From CAVQCT01 sp964520865 (GTDB taxonomy: Bacteria > Zixibacteria > MSB-5A5 > GN15 > FEB-12): a DNA stretch of 13,385 nucleotides. This document shows positions 6,795 to 13,385 of this stretch, piece by piece. The notes under the pieces are model-generated. The model did no database searches. It was not told the origin of the DNA and was given only the letters and a program-made list of their open reading frames with translations. The stretch's first letter is position 1; each line of letters starts with the position of its first letter. The stretch spans positions 1 through 13,385 of the forward strand of contig CAZFOY010000069.1 in NCBI GenBank assembly GCA_964520865.1, in the 5' to 3' direction. Made by a program: the position numbers and the translations under genes.

Positions 6795-7694
6795 ATGCGT
6801 AGTCACCGTACTCTGATCTGTTTGGTCGCGTTGGTAACGGTCATCTCCCTGCTGGGATGTTCGACAAACAAACAGCCGACGGGACCTGAGACGCCGGAGC
6901 AGTTGACGCTGCCGTCGGTGTCCACCATGGCGATGGATCTGAACTTCTTCCAATCGGCGCAGTTCGACACACAATCGGTGAGGTCCGGAAAGCTCAATGA
7001 ACCGACTGCAGCTTCCCCCGCCGCGTTGAAGCTCAACTATCTCAATGCCGCCGTGCGCGTCTTCTTTCTGAACGTAGTCACTTACTCGGCGCTCGTGGAG
7101 CCCGTGGCGGCGTTCGCGACAGCGATTCACTCGGTGCCGCAATACCAGCAGGACGGCTCCTGGCTGTGGACCTACGTCTATGTCGACAACCACGGCTCTG
7201 AGTACAGCATCTTTCTTAACGGGAAGCGTATGGATACGTCCGTGGCATGGACGATGCGAGTTTCGAGCAATGATCCGTCCCTGCTCCTTGACCATTTCGT
7301 CTGGTTCGATGGAGAGGTAAACAACGACGGGCATTCGGGCTACTGGCAGTTCTACGAGCCCGATTCAAGCGAGGCGATTGCCGCAGCCTATAACGGAAAA
7401 GTGGCGAGTACTCCCGGAATCCAGACTGTGCGTATCGACTGGCAGAAATACAGCGCGAACGACCAGAGGCTCGCTCTCCTCGTGAATAAGCCGGGCGATA
7501 CGGCCGAGGGCACCACGCTGGTATTTGATGAAGCGCCTGAAATGGCATCGATAGAATTTCACGACGCTACGAACGGCAGTACCGGTACGATTAACTGGTA
7601 CCCGGACGGATCCGGCAACATCGAGTGGCCCGACTACAAAAATGGCGCCAGAAGCTGCTGGGATGTATGGCAGAACGATATCGACTGCCAATAG
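6795..7694 (+). CDS. lipoprotein of unknown function
   Basis: A 299-residue product with a lipoprotein signal: basic N-terminus (MRSHR), a hydrophobic core and the lipobox LLGC with Cys22 as the lipidated residue. A polar linker follows. The body is rich in Trp/Tyr strands ('YQQDGSWLWTYVYV', 'AWTMRVSS', 'GYWQFYEP', 'TVRIDWQKY', 'STGTINWYPDGSG'), suggesting an all-beta fold in which repeated strands carry aromatic residues. The C-terminus holds two cysteines, C-W-D-V-W-Q-N-D-I-D-C, that could form a disulfide. No known enzyme motif is seen. The Shine-Dalgarno is TAGGAGGTAG (6781-6790). It is the last gene before the terminator at 7755-7788 and probably works at the outer membrane with the preceding barrel. 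Confidence 0.75.
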   Translation: MRSHRTLICLVALVTVISLLGCSTNKQPTGPETPEQLTLPSVSTMAMDLNFFQSAQFDTQSVRSGKLNEPTAASPAALKLNYLNAAVRVFFLNVVTYSALVEPVAAFATAIHSVPQYQQDGSWLWTYVYVDNHGSEYSIFLNGKRMDTSVAWTMRVSSNDPSLLLDHFVWFDGEVNNDGHSGYWQFYEPDSSEAIAAAYNGKVASTPGIQTVRIDWQKYSANDQRLALLVNKPGDTAEGTTLVFDEAPEMASIEFHDATNGSTGTINWYPDGSGNIEWPDYKNGARSCWDVWQNDIDCQ

Positions 7695-7754
7695 CGAATT
7701 CGCACAGCAAGTTACTGCAAGTATATTCAAATCATACTCTGCCATAACATAGAC

Positions 7755-7788
7755 AAGGAGGAGGCTCACCGCCTCCTCCTTCTTCTTT
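7755..7788 (+). terminator. strong intrinsic terminator
   Basis: AAGGAGGAGGC (7755-7765), loop TCACC, then GCCTCCTCCTT (7771-7781): an 11-bp perfect GC-rich stem with a 5-base loop, followed by a pyrimidine/T-rich tail (TTCTTCTTT). It lies 60 bp after the lipoprotein stop and closes the OMP-lipoprotein unit. Confidence 0.88.
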
Positions 7789-8033
7789 CGTCCCGTTCGG
7801 GCGTCACCGCACCCAGTCCCAACCGATGAAAAAAGGGATGTCCACAATTGCGTATTCGATTGGACAAATCAACGCTGTTTGCGTCTTATGGATAGTGCTC
7901 GTAGCAGGTTTCTTTGCTCGGAAACACCGGAGTAATCCAAGTGTGTTCGAGCTGGCGCAAATTGCCGGACACAGTCGGGGAGGTTCAATACGAAGGTACA
8001 ATCCTAACAGCGGCCTCGTCGACGGCCATCGCT

Positions 8034-8067
8034 GACAGCGGAATGACCCGGTCATGACTCGCCTGTC
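8034..8067. repeat. imperfect 34-bp hairpin with core palindrome ATGACC-C-GGTCAT
   Basis: The core (8043-8055) is a perfect 6-bp inverted repeat around one base. It overlaps a second palindrome, GTCATGAC (8051-8058). Outer arms GACAG (8034-8038) and CTGTC (8063-8067), plus CG/CG, extend the stem with small bulges. The T-rich ACATTTCTTTATT follows. It could be an operator made of TGAC half-sites or a weak terminator. Confidence 0.4.
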
Positions 8068-8143
8068 ACATTTCTTTATTCAGCTCAGCGAAGTCGAGAG
8101 CAGAGATCAGCCGGGCGCACCCCTCAATAAACAAAATAAACCG

Positions 8144-8173
8144 TTGCGTAGAACGGGAATACAGGCTAATAAT
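8144..8173 (+). promoter_or_regulatory. weak sigma-70-type promoter candidate
   Basis: TTGCGT at 8144-8149, then 18 bases, then AATAAT at 8168-8173. Only three of six -35 bases match consensus, but the -10 is close. It would start a leader of about 210 bases before the ECF sigma gene. Offered only because no better promoter is visible for that operon. Confidence 0.22.
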
Positions 8174-8389
8174 AGTATAGGGTATGGCCCTTGGACCAGG
8201 GTGCGGGCGTTACCCTCTTTTGGCTGTCTTTACCGAATTAGTTGAGATTACAATTCGCCCCGGATGCGTTCGGACAGAGCAAACGGACTTCATTGCGTGA
8301 CCCCTTGCTCCTCGGGAAGAAACACGTTTCCGTTCCCGGAGATACATGTCCGAGCCGATCAGTGGCGGCCGACGACAGGGACCGACATC

Positions 8390-8944
8390 ATGAAAGAGCG
8401 TCAAGGCATTCAGTACAAGTCTGAGCGGGCGAAGCACGGGAATAAGGCAGATGAAGAAGAGTTTTTTGCCGACCTCCGTGTAAGATTCTCGGTCATTGCG
8501 CAACATAGACTTAGGAGAGACAATGTCGAGGATATCGTGCACGACGCATGCATCGTGGTGTTGGAGAAATACAAGAACCTCCCCGAGGATGTGGTATTCG
8601 AGGCCTGGGCCTATCAGGTTCTGCGTAACACGATCGGGAGTCACCTGAGGGCCGCCAAGGTTCGAGAGGTGGTACAGTCAGTGGAACAAATAGATTCCGT
8701 CGGTCACACTCACGATTACTCAGCGAGCGCGCAATTGAAGAGAGTGCTCGAAAACTGTCTGAAGAAAGTCGCGCTTCAGAATTCGAACTATCTCAGGATA
8801 CTGGGATTGAGGAATCAGGGATATACGACCGACGAGATTTGCGGAACCCTCGGGATCAAGACCGCCAATTTCTACGTAATGCTGCATCGTTGCAGAAAAC
8901 TCCTCTATGACTGTGTTTTCAGAAACGGTAAGAAAGATGAATGA
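8390..8944 (+). CDS. ECF-type RNA polymerase sigma factor
   Basis: An alternative sigma factor of 184 residues, the usual ECF length. Region 2 covers about residues 24-87, with the helix 'VEDIVHDACIVVLEKY' (46-61, cf. ED-x-x-Q-D/E-x-F) and 'FEAWAYQVLRNTIGSHLR' (70-87), which recognises the -10 and binds core. Region 4 is about 120-178, with the HTH 'GYTTDEICGTLGIKTANFYVMLHRCRKLL'. There is no region 3 or 1.1. ATG 8390 was chosen over the upstream ATG 8264 because the added 42 residues do not look like sigma protein; the Shine-Dalgarno is weak (AGGGA near 8377). Its stop lies 8 bases inside the anti-sigma gene, indicating coupled expression as normal for a sigma/anti-sigma pair. Confidence 0.85.
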   Translation: MKERQGIQYKSERAKHGNKADEEEFFADLRVRFSVIAQHRLRRDNVEDIVHDACIVVLEKYKNLPEDVVFEAWAYQVLRNTIGSHLRAAKVREVVQSVEQIDSVGHTHDYSASAQLKRVLENCLKKVALQNSNYLRILGLRNQGYTTDEICGTLGIKTANFYVMLHRCRKLLYDCVFRNGKKDE

Positions 8945-9614
8945 GAAATGTATCGACCTGAAGATCGGGACTCTGCTCCATGGATATGAGCTTGATCTTC
9001 TGAATGAAGCTGAGCGGGAGCAGTTCGAGAAGCACCTTCTGTCATGCGATTTCTGTTTGCATGAACTGAAGAATGGCTCTCACGTCTCGAAAGCACTACT
9101 TGAGAATCAGGATCTTATAGCGCAGCTGACTGAAGGACGGTCAGGTCACGACGACCAGCCGACCGATGTTTCTTGGGGAAAAAGGACCGGCAAATCGGGA
9201 ACGCGGCTCCTGATCCGGGTTGCCGCAGTAGTCGCACTCCTGTTGTTGCCTTTCGGATACTATCTGATTTCAGTACAGCATGGAACTCCGAAGCCAACCG
9301 AAACGGTGCTTCTATTGCCCGACCGCTCGGAAGGCAGCGTCTACACAGTTTCGAAAAACAGTAATATCGAATTTCAGTTCGTTTTCGAGGATAGTGATCC
9401 GAACCGGGAATATGTCGTCACCTTTGTTGACAGCAATGGCAAGATCGTACATAAGGACGAACATTTCACCGCATTTGACAAAAATAGTCTGGGCAAAATG
9501 ACGCTTCCGTCGTCACTGTTCATACCGGGGCCATATCGCCTGTCCATCACCGATCCGTCGGCTCCTTCCGAAGCCGGTTCCCGGGAATACCGTTTCAATA
9601 TCGTCTATAAATAA
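8937..9614 (+). CDS. membrane zinc-finger anti-sigma factor
   Basis: A 225-residue single-pass protein. The cytoplasmic N-terminus has the ZAS motif H33-x3-C37-x2-C40 ('EKHLLSCDFCLHEL') in a helical anti-sigma domain (about 1-60), which would sequester the sigma factor encoded just upstream. One transmembrane helix lies at about 91-113 ('LLIRVAAVVALLLLPFGYYLISV'). The extracytoplasmic part (114-225) looks all-beta ('YTVSKNSNIEFQFVF', 'YVVTFVDSNGKIV', 'GPYRLSITDP', 'EYRFNIVYK'), like a small Ig-fold sensor. ATG 8937 was preferred to ATG 8907 because the protein then begins as usual for ZAS proteins, with GGTAAG just before it; both overlap the sigma gene. The next gene, TPR-CHAT, begins 32 bases downstream. 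Confidence 0.85.
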   Translation: MNEKCIDLKIGTLLHGYELDLLNEAEREQFEKHLLSCDFCLHELKNGSHVSKALLENQDLIAQLTEGRSGHDDQPTDVSWGKRTGKSGTRLLIRVAAVVALLLLPFGYYLISVQHGTPKPTETVLLLPDRSEGSVYTVSKNSNIEFQFVFEDSDPNREYVVTFVDSNGKIVHKDEHFTAFDKNSLGKMTLPSSLFIPGPYRLSITDPSAPSEAGSREYRFNIVYK

Positions 9615-9646
9615 TTCCGCTGTTGATTCTTCATGGTGGCACGTAG

Positions 9647-12283
9647 ATGAAAAGATTTACGTTATATATAAGTTTCCTCCTCGTTGTTCCTCTCGCATGC
9701 CTGCACGCATCCGAGTGGGAAGACAACGTCAAGGTCGTGGACTCGCTGTACAAAGCCTCGAAACTTGACTCCGCCCTCGTTCTATCGGAATTAGCGCTAA
9801 GTCAGGCCGAGCAGGAACTCGGTCCGAACAATATGAAGCTATGCGGCATCCTGCTGAGGCGGGCGATTATTCAGCTCGACCTTCGACACTTCGACGAATC
9901 CGTTTCTCTCAGCAAGAGGGGACTCGAGATTATCGAGAGTCACGGTCCGCATAATTCGAGAAGCCTTGAATTTCAATACAATCTGTTGCGGATATATTAC
10001 ACCCGTGTCGAGACCGACAACCTTCGCAAAACCATTCAAGAATCTCTCGAATTATGCAAGCAGCTATATGGCGATCAAGACGATGTGCATTATGCGGAGG
10101 TATACGGAATGTCCGCAATGCAATCCGAACGCGACGGTGATTTCAGCAAAGCCGATTCGCTTCTCACGGTAGCTCTGCGAATTTTCGAAGTATCTCCCGA
10201 CGAGAACTATCAGAACGTCCTTCTGACTCTTACTCGACTCGCGTCATTGTACGAAGACCAGGCCATGTACGACAAAGCTGAGTTCTACTATAAGAAGGCG
10301 ATTCAGGCGGTAATCAACAGAAACGATCAGGAAAACGCATTCTACGTTCTCGTGCTGCACAAATATGCCGATTTGACCTACAAGCAGGGAAGATTCGGGA
10401 CTGCTGACTCACTGTATCGAGATATCATTCGTCTACAGGAGCAATATCATCCCGAAGGCAGGCTATATCTCGCAAAGATTCTTATCAGCGCTGCTTCTCT
10501 TTACATTTACCGGGAACAAGTGCAGCAGGCCGAGGAGTATCTGATGAGATCCAAGGCGATCTACGAACAGGCATTCGGTCGGAATCAATTCTATGCCGAT
10601 GTGATCAACCGCCTGGGCAAACTGTACATAATCCAGAAGAGGTATGCCGAAGCAGATTCGTTGTTGAAGGAGTCGCTTGCGATCCGAAGACGTGTTTACG
10701 GTCCGGACCACGAATACGTGTCTCATTCCTTGAACAATCTGGGTGACTTGTACTTCCAACAAGGGCAGTACCCGCAGGCGAAAGATTACTATACACAAGC
10801 ACTGGAGATTCGGGAGAAGTTGTTCGGTCAGTTTCACCCATATGTGTTTCTGATACTGCAGAGTCTGGCGAAGCTGTACGCAACTACGGGCGAATTCTCC
10901 AAAAGTCTCGATTACTACGATCGGTCGATCTACTCGCTTCGGAAGTTTCTGGACTACTCGTTCACGTCGGCGTCCGAAAGTCAGAAGCTGAAGTGGATTC
11001 GCATGTATCCCCCTCTGAATAACTCTCTCCTGTCGCTCGGTGTACGCGAGAAAGATCGGCGAAGTATCGATGTCGCCTACAATATGGTGCTCTGGGGGAA
11101 ATCTTTGGTGGTCGATGCGCTTATGAAGGAGAACAGCATAGCGGCGTGCTCCGACGATGGTGAGATAGACAGCCTGCTTCAGCGGAGAAACGATCTTCGA
11201 ACGCTCATCGCGAATATCGCGCTCGGAAAAGCGAACACCCCCCAACGAATCAATGCGCGCAAGGAACTTCCGGCCCTGATGGAGGAGCAAGACTCAGTCG
11301 AAGCTTCGTTAAGCTCACGCTGTGCCGATTTTGGCGACTACCTGTTGAATGCAGGCGCGAACGATTCGATCGTTAAAGCAAACATACCCCCGGAAGCGAT
11401 TCTCTGCGAATTCGTAAAGTATCGACCCTATGACTTTACAAATAAGTGCGACAGTGAAACAGATCATTATCTGGTCTTCGCTCTCACTCGAACAGACACG
11501 ACCAGAATTTACGATTGCGGCAGTGCCGCTACCATCGACAGTCTGGTCGCGATGGGCCGGGAGATACTTTACTCTGCGAACCGAAGTTACTATCTGGGAG
11601 ACATCGATGAGTCCGAAGACCGCCTCCGGCAGATAGACGCCCGGCTGTACGATTTACTTCTGGGACCCTTGTCCGATGATCTCCACCACGTGTCAAAAAT
11701 TATTATCTCACCGGACGGCATGTTGAATCTGCTTCAATTCGCCATGCTGGTAGACCATAAGAACCGGTATCTTGTCGAGTGCGATCCAATTCAATATCTG
11801 TCATCCGCTCTCGATTTGATCCCCCAATCACATCCTACCAACAGAAGCAGCTCTGCCTGTCTCTTCGCGGACCCGGATTTCGATACCCGAAGTAGTGAGG
11901 GTGATGCCGGCGCGCCCGGGTTTGCCTCCTTCCAGTTGATTTCGAACAAGGTGCGATCGCTGGGAGTCCTTGACTGCCTGAATTCCGAGTTCTCTCCTCT
12001 GCGCTACAGCAGAAACGAATCAAAGACGATAGCCCGCATACTCGCCGAAGACGAAGGTGAAACTGTCAGGGAATTCTACGGTCGGGCCGCATCCGAAGAN
12101 NNNNNNNNNNNNNNNNNNNNNNNNNNNNNNNNNNNNNNNNNNNNNNNNNNNNNNNNNNNNNNNNNNNNNNNNNNNNNNNNNNNNNNNNNNNNNNNNNNNG
12201 CCATGATGCGCAGCTCACAACGCGAAAGGCACACCTCGCATCCCATTTTCTGGGGAGGATTCGTTCTGGTGGGTAACGAGTAA
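9647..12283 (+). CDS. exported TPR-CHAT (caspase-like) protein, interrupted by an assembly gap
   Basis: The protein starts with a signal peptide ('FTLYISFLLVVPLACLHA', cleavage near LHA|SE), so it is probably periplasmic or surface exposed. Residues about 30-425 are TPR repeats of the kinesin-light-chain type, clearest at 333-425 ('LNNLGDLYFQQGQYPQAKDYYTQALEIREKLFG'-like, split here by repeat units). From about residue 578 ('IPPEAILCEFVKY') the CHAT domain begins: strands 'HYLVFALTRTDT', 'IIISPDGMLNLLQFAML' and 'SSACLFADPDFD', then 'RNESKTIARIL'. After the N run the frame resumes with 'SHPIFWGGFVLVG', the characteristic CHAT C-terminal motif (HPxxWAGFxLxG). The catalytic His and Cys normally lie between, exactly where sequence is missing. 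CHAT proteins are caspase-like cysteine proteases or inactive relatives. It is the third gene behind the ECF sigma and anti-sigma genes. True length is unknown. Confidence 0.85.
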   Translation: MKRFTLYISFLLVVPLACLHASEWEDNVKVVDSLYKASKLDSALVLSELALSQAEQELGPNNMKLCGILLRRAIIQLDLRHFDESVSLSKRGLEIIESHGPHNSRSLEFQYNLLRIYYTRVETDNLRKTIQESLELCKQLYGDQDDVHYAEVYGMSAMQSERDGDFSKADSLLTVALRIFEVSPDENYQNVLLTLTRLASLYEDQAMYDKAEFYYKKAIQAVINRNDQENAFYVLVLHKYADLTYKQGRFGTADSLYRDIIRLQEQYHPEGRLYLAKILISAASLYIYREQVQQAEEYLMRSKAIYEQAFGRNQFYADVINRLGKLYIIQKRYAEADSLLKESLAIRRRVYGPDHEYVSHSLNNLGDLYFQQGQYPQAKDYYTQALEIREKLFGQFHPYVFLILQSLAKLYATTGEFSKSLDYYDRSIYSLRKFLDYSFTSASESQKLKWIRMYPPLNNSLLSLGVREKDRRSIDVAYNMVLWGKSLVVDALMKENSIAACSDDGEIDSLLQRRNDLRTLIANIALGKANTPQRINARKELPALMEEQDSVEASLSSRCADFGDYLLNAGANDSIVKANIPPEAILCEFVKYRPYDFTNKCDSETDHYLVFALTRTDTTRIYDCGSAATIDSLVAMGREILYSANRSYYLGDIDESEDRLRQIDARLYDLLLGPLSDDLHHVSKIIISPDGMLNLLQFAMLVDHKNRYLVECDPIQYLSSALDLIPQSHPTNRSSSACLFADPDFDTRSSEGDAGAPGFASFQLISNKVRSLGVLDCLNSEFSPLRYSRNESKTIARILAEDEGETVREFYGRAASEXXXXXXXXXXXXXXXXXXXXXXXXXXXXXXXXXXAMMRSSQRERHTSHPIFWGGFVLVGNE
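12100..12199. other. assembly gap (100 N)
   Basis: Exactly 100 N, the usual placeholder for a gap of unknown size. By comparison with CHAT domains, roughly 130-150 residues are expected between 'FYGRAASE' and the final 'HPIFW' motif, so the real gap is probably about 400 bp rather than 100. The frames on both sides agree across the 100 N, which may be chance. Confidence 0.97.
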
Positions 12284-12475
12284 CCTTTCCTTTTCCTCTT
12301 CGCATTACTCCAAAAAACTCTCAATAGATTCATTCTCTGCGTAAGGTATCGCCGGGAAGCGCAATATCACTTGTAGAGGAATCAAGCGAGTCTCTCACTT
12401 TATGGCTATTCCGGGGGACCCGCCTCAGCCAAAGAAACCAGTCTTGTCAATTTGATAATAGCATTTTGAATGCAA

Positions 12476-12500
12476 GCGCTTCCGGGGGAGGGAGAAGCGC
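12476..12500. repeat. inverted repeat GCGCTTC-N11-GAAGCGC
   Basis: Perfect 7-bp arms with an 11-base purine-rich loop. No T tract follows, so it is not an ordinary terminator. It begins the structured stretch that leads to the strong Shine-Dalgarno at 12579-12587. Confidence 0.4.
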
Positions 12501-12578
12501 CTGTCTCGAGTTCCCACTCCTCACGTGGAGGACTTCGCGGGAGCGAGACGCTTTCGAGTCTTCGCATCCGCACTTTGA

Positions 12579-12644
12579 AGGAGGTGAATCAATGTGAATC
12601 GTCATCGCATCCCAGGTAGCTGCACTATTGATAACAGTAGCTAG
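12579..12644 (+). other. perfect Shine-Dalgarno followed by ATG-TGA start-stop or 16-codon GTG ORF
   Basis: AGGAGGTGA stands 4-6 bases before ATG (12592-12594), whose next codon is TGA. The overlapping GTG at 12594 opens a frame of 16 codons ending with TAG at 12642-12644, giving a peptide that starts NRHRIPGSC after the initiator. It could be a start-stop uORF, a leader peptide, or the ruined start of a former gene. It lies 134 bases upstream of the next real start codon. Confidence 0.3.
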
Positions 12645-12714
12645 TTGACTCTTCTCGACGGTTGTAAACGTGATATTCGGAAATTCGACAGGAGGGAACA
12701 CAAATTCAGTTGGT

Positions 12715-12733
12715 GTTCCGGTTGATCCGGAAC
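12715..12733. repeat. inverted repeat GTTCCGG-TTGAT-CCGGAAC
   Basis: Perfect 7-bp arms and a 5-base loop, about 45 bp before ATG 12778. No poly-T follows on either strand, so an operator or leader hairpin is likelier than a terminator. Confidence 0.4.
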
Positions 12734-12777
12734 CGACAAATACCGGGAAGATATTGGAATAAGCGGAGGATATACCC

Positions 12778-13385
12778 ATGAAAATCGTAATGAAGGCATT
12801 TCTGTTCATTTCGGCGCTTGGCCTTTTGGTGGCCAATGCATTTACCGGCACGGCTTATGTGAACTTCAACTACATTGGCAAAGACCCGTCAGGTGACGCC
12901 GGCAATTGGACGCTTTATGTTTCGCATAACTCCGGCGATCCGACGATTCATCCACTGAGCCAGCCATTCACGTTCAATCCCCAAGTGGATCAAAGTATAT
13001 TCTGGTTCAACTCCGAAGGCGGTGTGACTATATCGTATACTGAGAAATTCGTCAACGGGAGTTCCGTCGGAAATCTGGACGATGCCGGTGGAGACCTCTT
13101 ATACAATGCGAGCCCTGATGCTGAATTGCGCTACGAGGTCTACTTCACCGGCGTGACAAACGGCGAGACTTTCGATATCGTCAATCGCAATTCAGCTTAT
13201 GCTGATCGTGTAATCGGTTCTACCGTACACTTTCAATGGATTGCCGATGACGGTGTCCCGCCCACCACAGTTACTATCCAATTGTCAAGGAATGGAGGCG
13301 GTTGGGAAGATCTTGCCGTGGTACCCTATGACAACAATTACGACGGCTATGGTTCGTCGTACGATTGGGTGGTAACGGGGCCGGA
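12778..13385 (+). CDS. secreted Ig/Fn3-like protein, truncated by window end
   Basis: An open frame of 202 codons that runs off the right edge; ATG 12778 follows GCGGAGGA (12763-12770). The product begins with a signal peptide (MKIVMKAFLFISALGLLVANA, cleavage near ANA|FT). The mature region is rich in Tyr, Asn, Gly and Thr and looks all-beta ('AYVNFNYIGKD', 'WTLYVSHNSGDP', 'SIFWFNSEGGVTISY'). Near the end, 'VHFQWIADDGVPPTTVTIQL' is followed by 'SRNGGGWEDLA' and 'YDWVVTGP'. This resembles the Ig/Fn3-like domains common in secreted adhesin or surface proteins of FCB-type bacteria, in which 'LSxDGGxTWxxLA' is followed by 'YxWxVTGP'. The function is unknown. No sorting domain is visible because the C-terminus is missing. 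Confidence 0.75.
   Translation, partial: MKIVMKAFLFISALGLLVANAFTGTAYVNFNYIGKDPSGDAGNWTLYVSHNSGDPTIHPLSQPFTFNPQVDQSIFWFNSEGGVTISYTEKFVNGSSVGNLDDAGGDLLYNASPDAELRYEVYFTGVTNGETFDIVNRNSAYADRVIGSTVHFQWIADDGVPPTTVTIQLSRNGGGWEDLAVVPYDNNYDGYGSSYDWVVTGP

Larger units (their letters stand above)
7789..8389. other. 600-bp intergenic region, no supportable gene
   Basis: A 69-codon frame at 7826-8035 with one hydrophobic stretch has no Shine-Dalgarno and matches nothing recognised. Other frames on both strands are shorter or overlap arbitrarily. Visible elements are the palindromic hairpin at 8034-8067, a weak promoter-like pair at 8144-8173 (TTGCGT, 18 bases, AATAAT), and a 5-bp stem AGGGT...ACCCT at 8198-8216 followed by CTTTTGG. 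The promoter of the ECF sigma operon should be in the right-hand part; no clear ECF-type GGAAC/GTC pair was found. Confidence 0.5.
12284..12777. other. hairpin-rich intergenic region
   Basis: No long gene. It contains GCGCTTC-N11-GAAGCGC (12476-12500), TCCTC-ACGTG-GAGGA, and GTTCCGG-TTGAT-CCGGAAC (12715-12733). It also has a perfect Shine-Dalgarno at 12579-12587 followed by ATG-TGA. A minus-strand frame at 12447-12851 overlaps the next gene's signal peptide and has no ribosome binding site. The structured middle part may be a leader RNA of the downstream gene. Confidence 0.5.

Noticed and set aside
7826..8035. 69-codon plus-strand frame with one hydrophobic stretch and a faint integrase-like 'IAGHS...RRY' ending
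   Set aside because: No ribosome binding site, no family I can name, and codon use gives no clear support; the resemblance to a tyrosine recombinase box is too short to trust.
8264..8389. Upstream ATG extension of the ECF sigma gene
   Set aside because: The extra 42 residues do not resemble a sigma N-terminus and would make the protein longer than typical ECF factors.
9636..9652. TGGCACG just before the TPR-CHAT start codon as a sigma-54 element
   Set aside because: No TTGC follows at the right distance (TGAA instead), and the start site would lie inside the coding region.
12711..12726. TGG-N8-TTGAT as a sigma-54 promoter of the last gene
   Set aside because: Only GG and TTGA fit; the CAC of the -24 element is missing and the bases are explained by the GTTCCGG inverted repeat.
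12447..12851. 134-codon minus-strand frame
   Set aside because: No ribosome binding site, overlaps the signal-peptide region of the well-supported plus-strand gene at 12778, and no motif is recognised.
1..13385. CRISPR array, tRNA/rRNA genes, insertion sequences
   Set aside because: No regularly spaced direct repeats, RNA gene signatures, transposase motifs or terminal inverted repeats were seen.

Overview
The window suggests a diderm (Gram-negative) bacterium of moderately high GC. Most products carry Sec or lipoprotein signal peptides. There are two outer-membrane beta-barrels ending in phenylalanine, a kinesin-light-chain-type TPR-CHAT protein, and a secreted Ig/Fn3-like protein with an 'LS-x-(D/N)GG-x-W' type motif. 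That mix recalls FCB-related or candidate-phylum genomes (Zixibacteria, Latescibacteria and similar). This is inference only; there is no rRNA or other marker. A run of exactly 100 N shows it is a scaffolded draft or metagenome contig.

Layout. (1) 1-191, minus strand: the edge of an RHS/YD-repeat protein fragment that runs off the left end. (2) 192-700: no convincing gene. Its downstream part holds several inverted repeats and ends in a textbook sigma-54 (-24/-12) promoter at 705-720. (3) 749-5881: a tight four-gene operon of a single-POTRA Omp85 protein, a DUF4390-like periplasmic protein, an NtrY-like histidine kinase and an NtrX/NtrC-type sigma-54 activator. (4) 5882-7788: a second unit with a CATTGAT-A-ATCAATG palindrome, a sigma-54-like promoter at 6024-6040, a small OMP, a lipoprotein and a strong intrinsic terminator at 7755-7788. 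(5) 7789-8389: about 600 bp without a supportable gene, with a palindromic hairpin. (6) 8390-12283: an ECF sigma factor, an overlapping membrane zinc-finger anti-sigma factor and a secreted TPR-CHAT (caspase-like) protein whose catalytic core is lost in the N gap. (7) 12284-12777: a hairpin-rich intergenic region that includes a perfect Shine-Dalgarno followed by ATG-TGA. (8) 12778 to the right end: a secreted protein, truncated by the window.

How they may work together. The NtrY/NtrX-like pair sits in an operon whose own promoter looks sigma-54 dependent, so the activator may drive its own operon. It may also drive the adjacent OMP-lipoprotein unit, giving a self-contained envelope-response circuit. 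The second circuit is an ECF sigma held by a transmembrane anti-sigma and linked to an exported caspase-like TPR-CHAT protein. One attractive but unproven reading is that the CHAT protease or scaffold acts on the anti-sigma outside the cytoplasm, loosely parallel to the TPR-CHAT/sigma-regulator link known from type III-E CRISPR (Craspase). No CRISPR array or cas gene is visible here.
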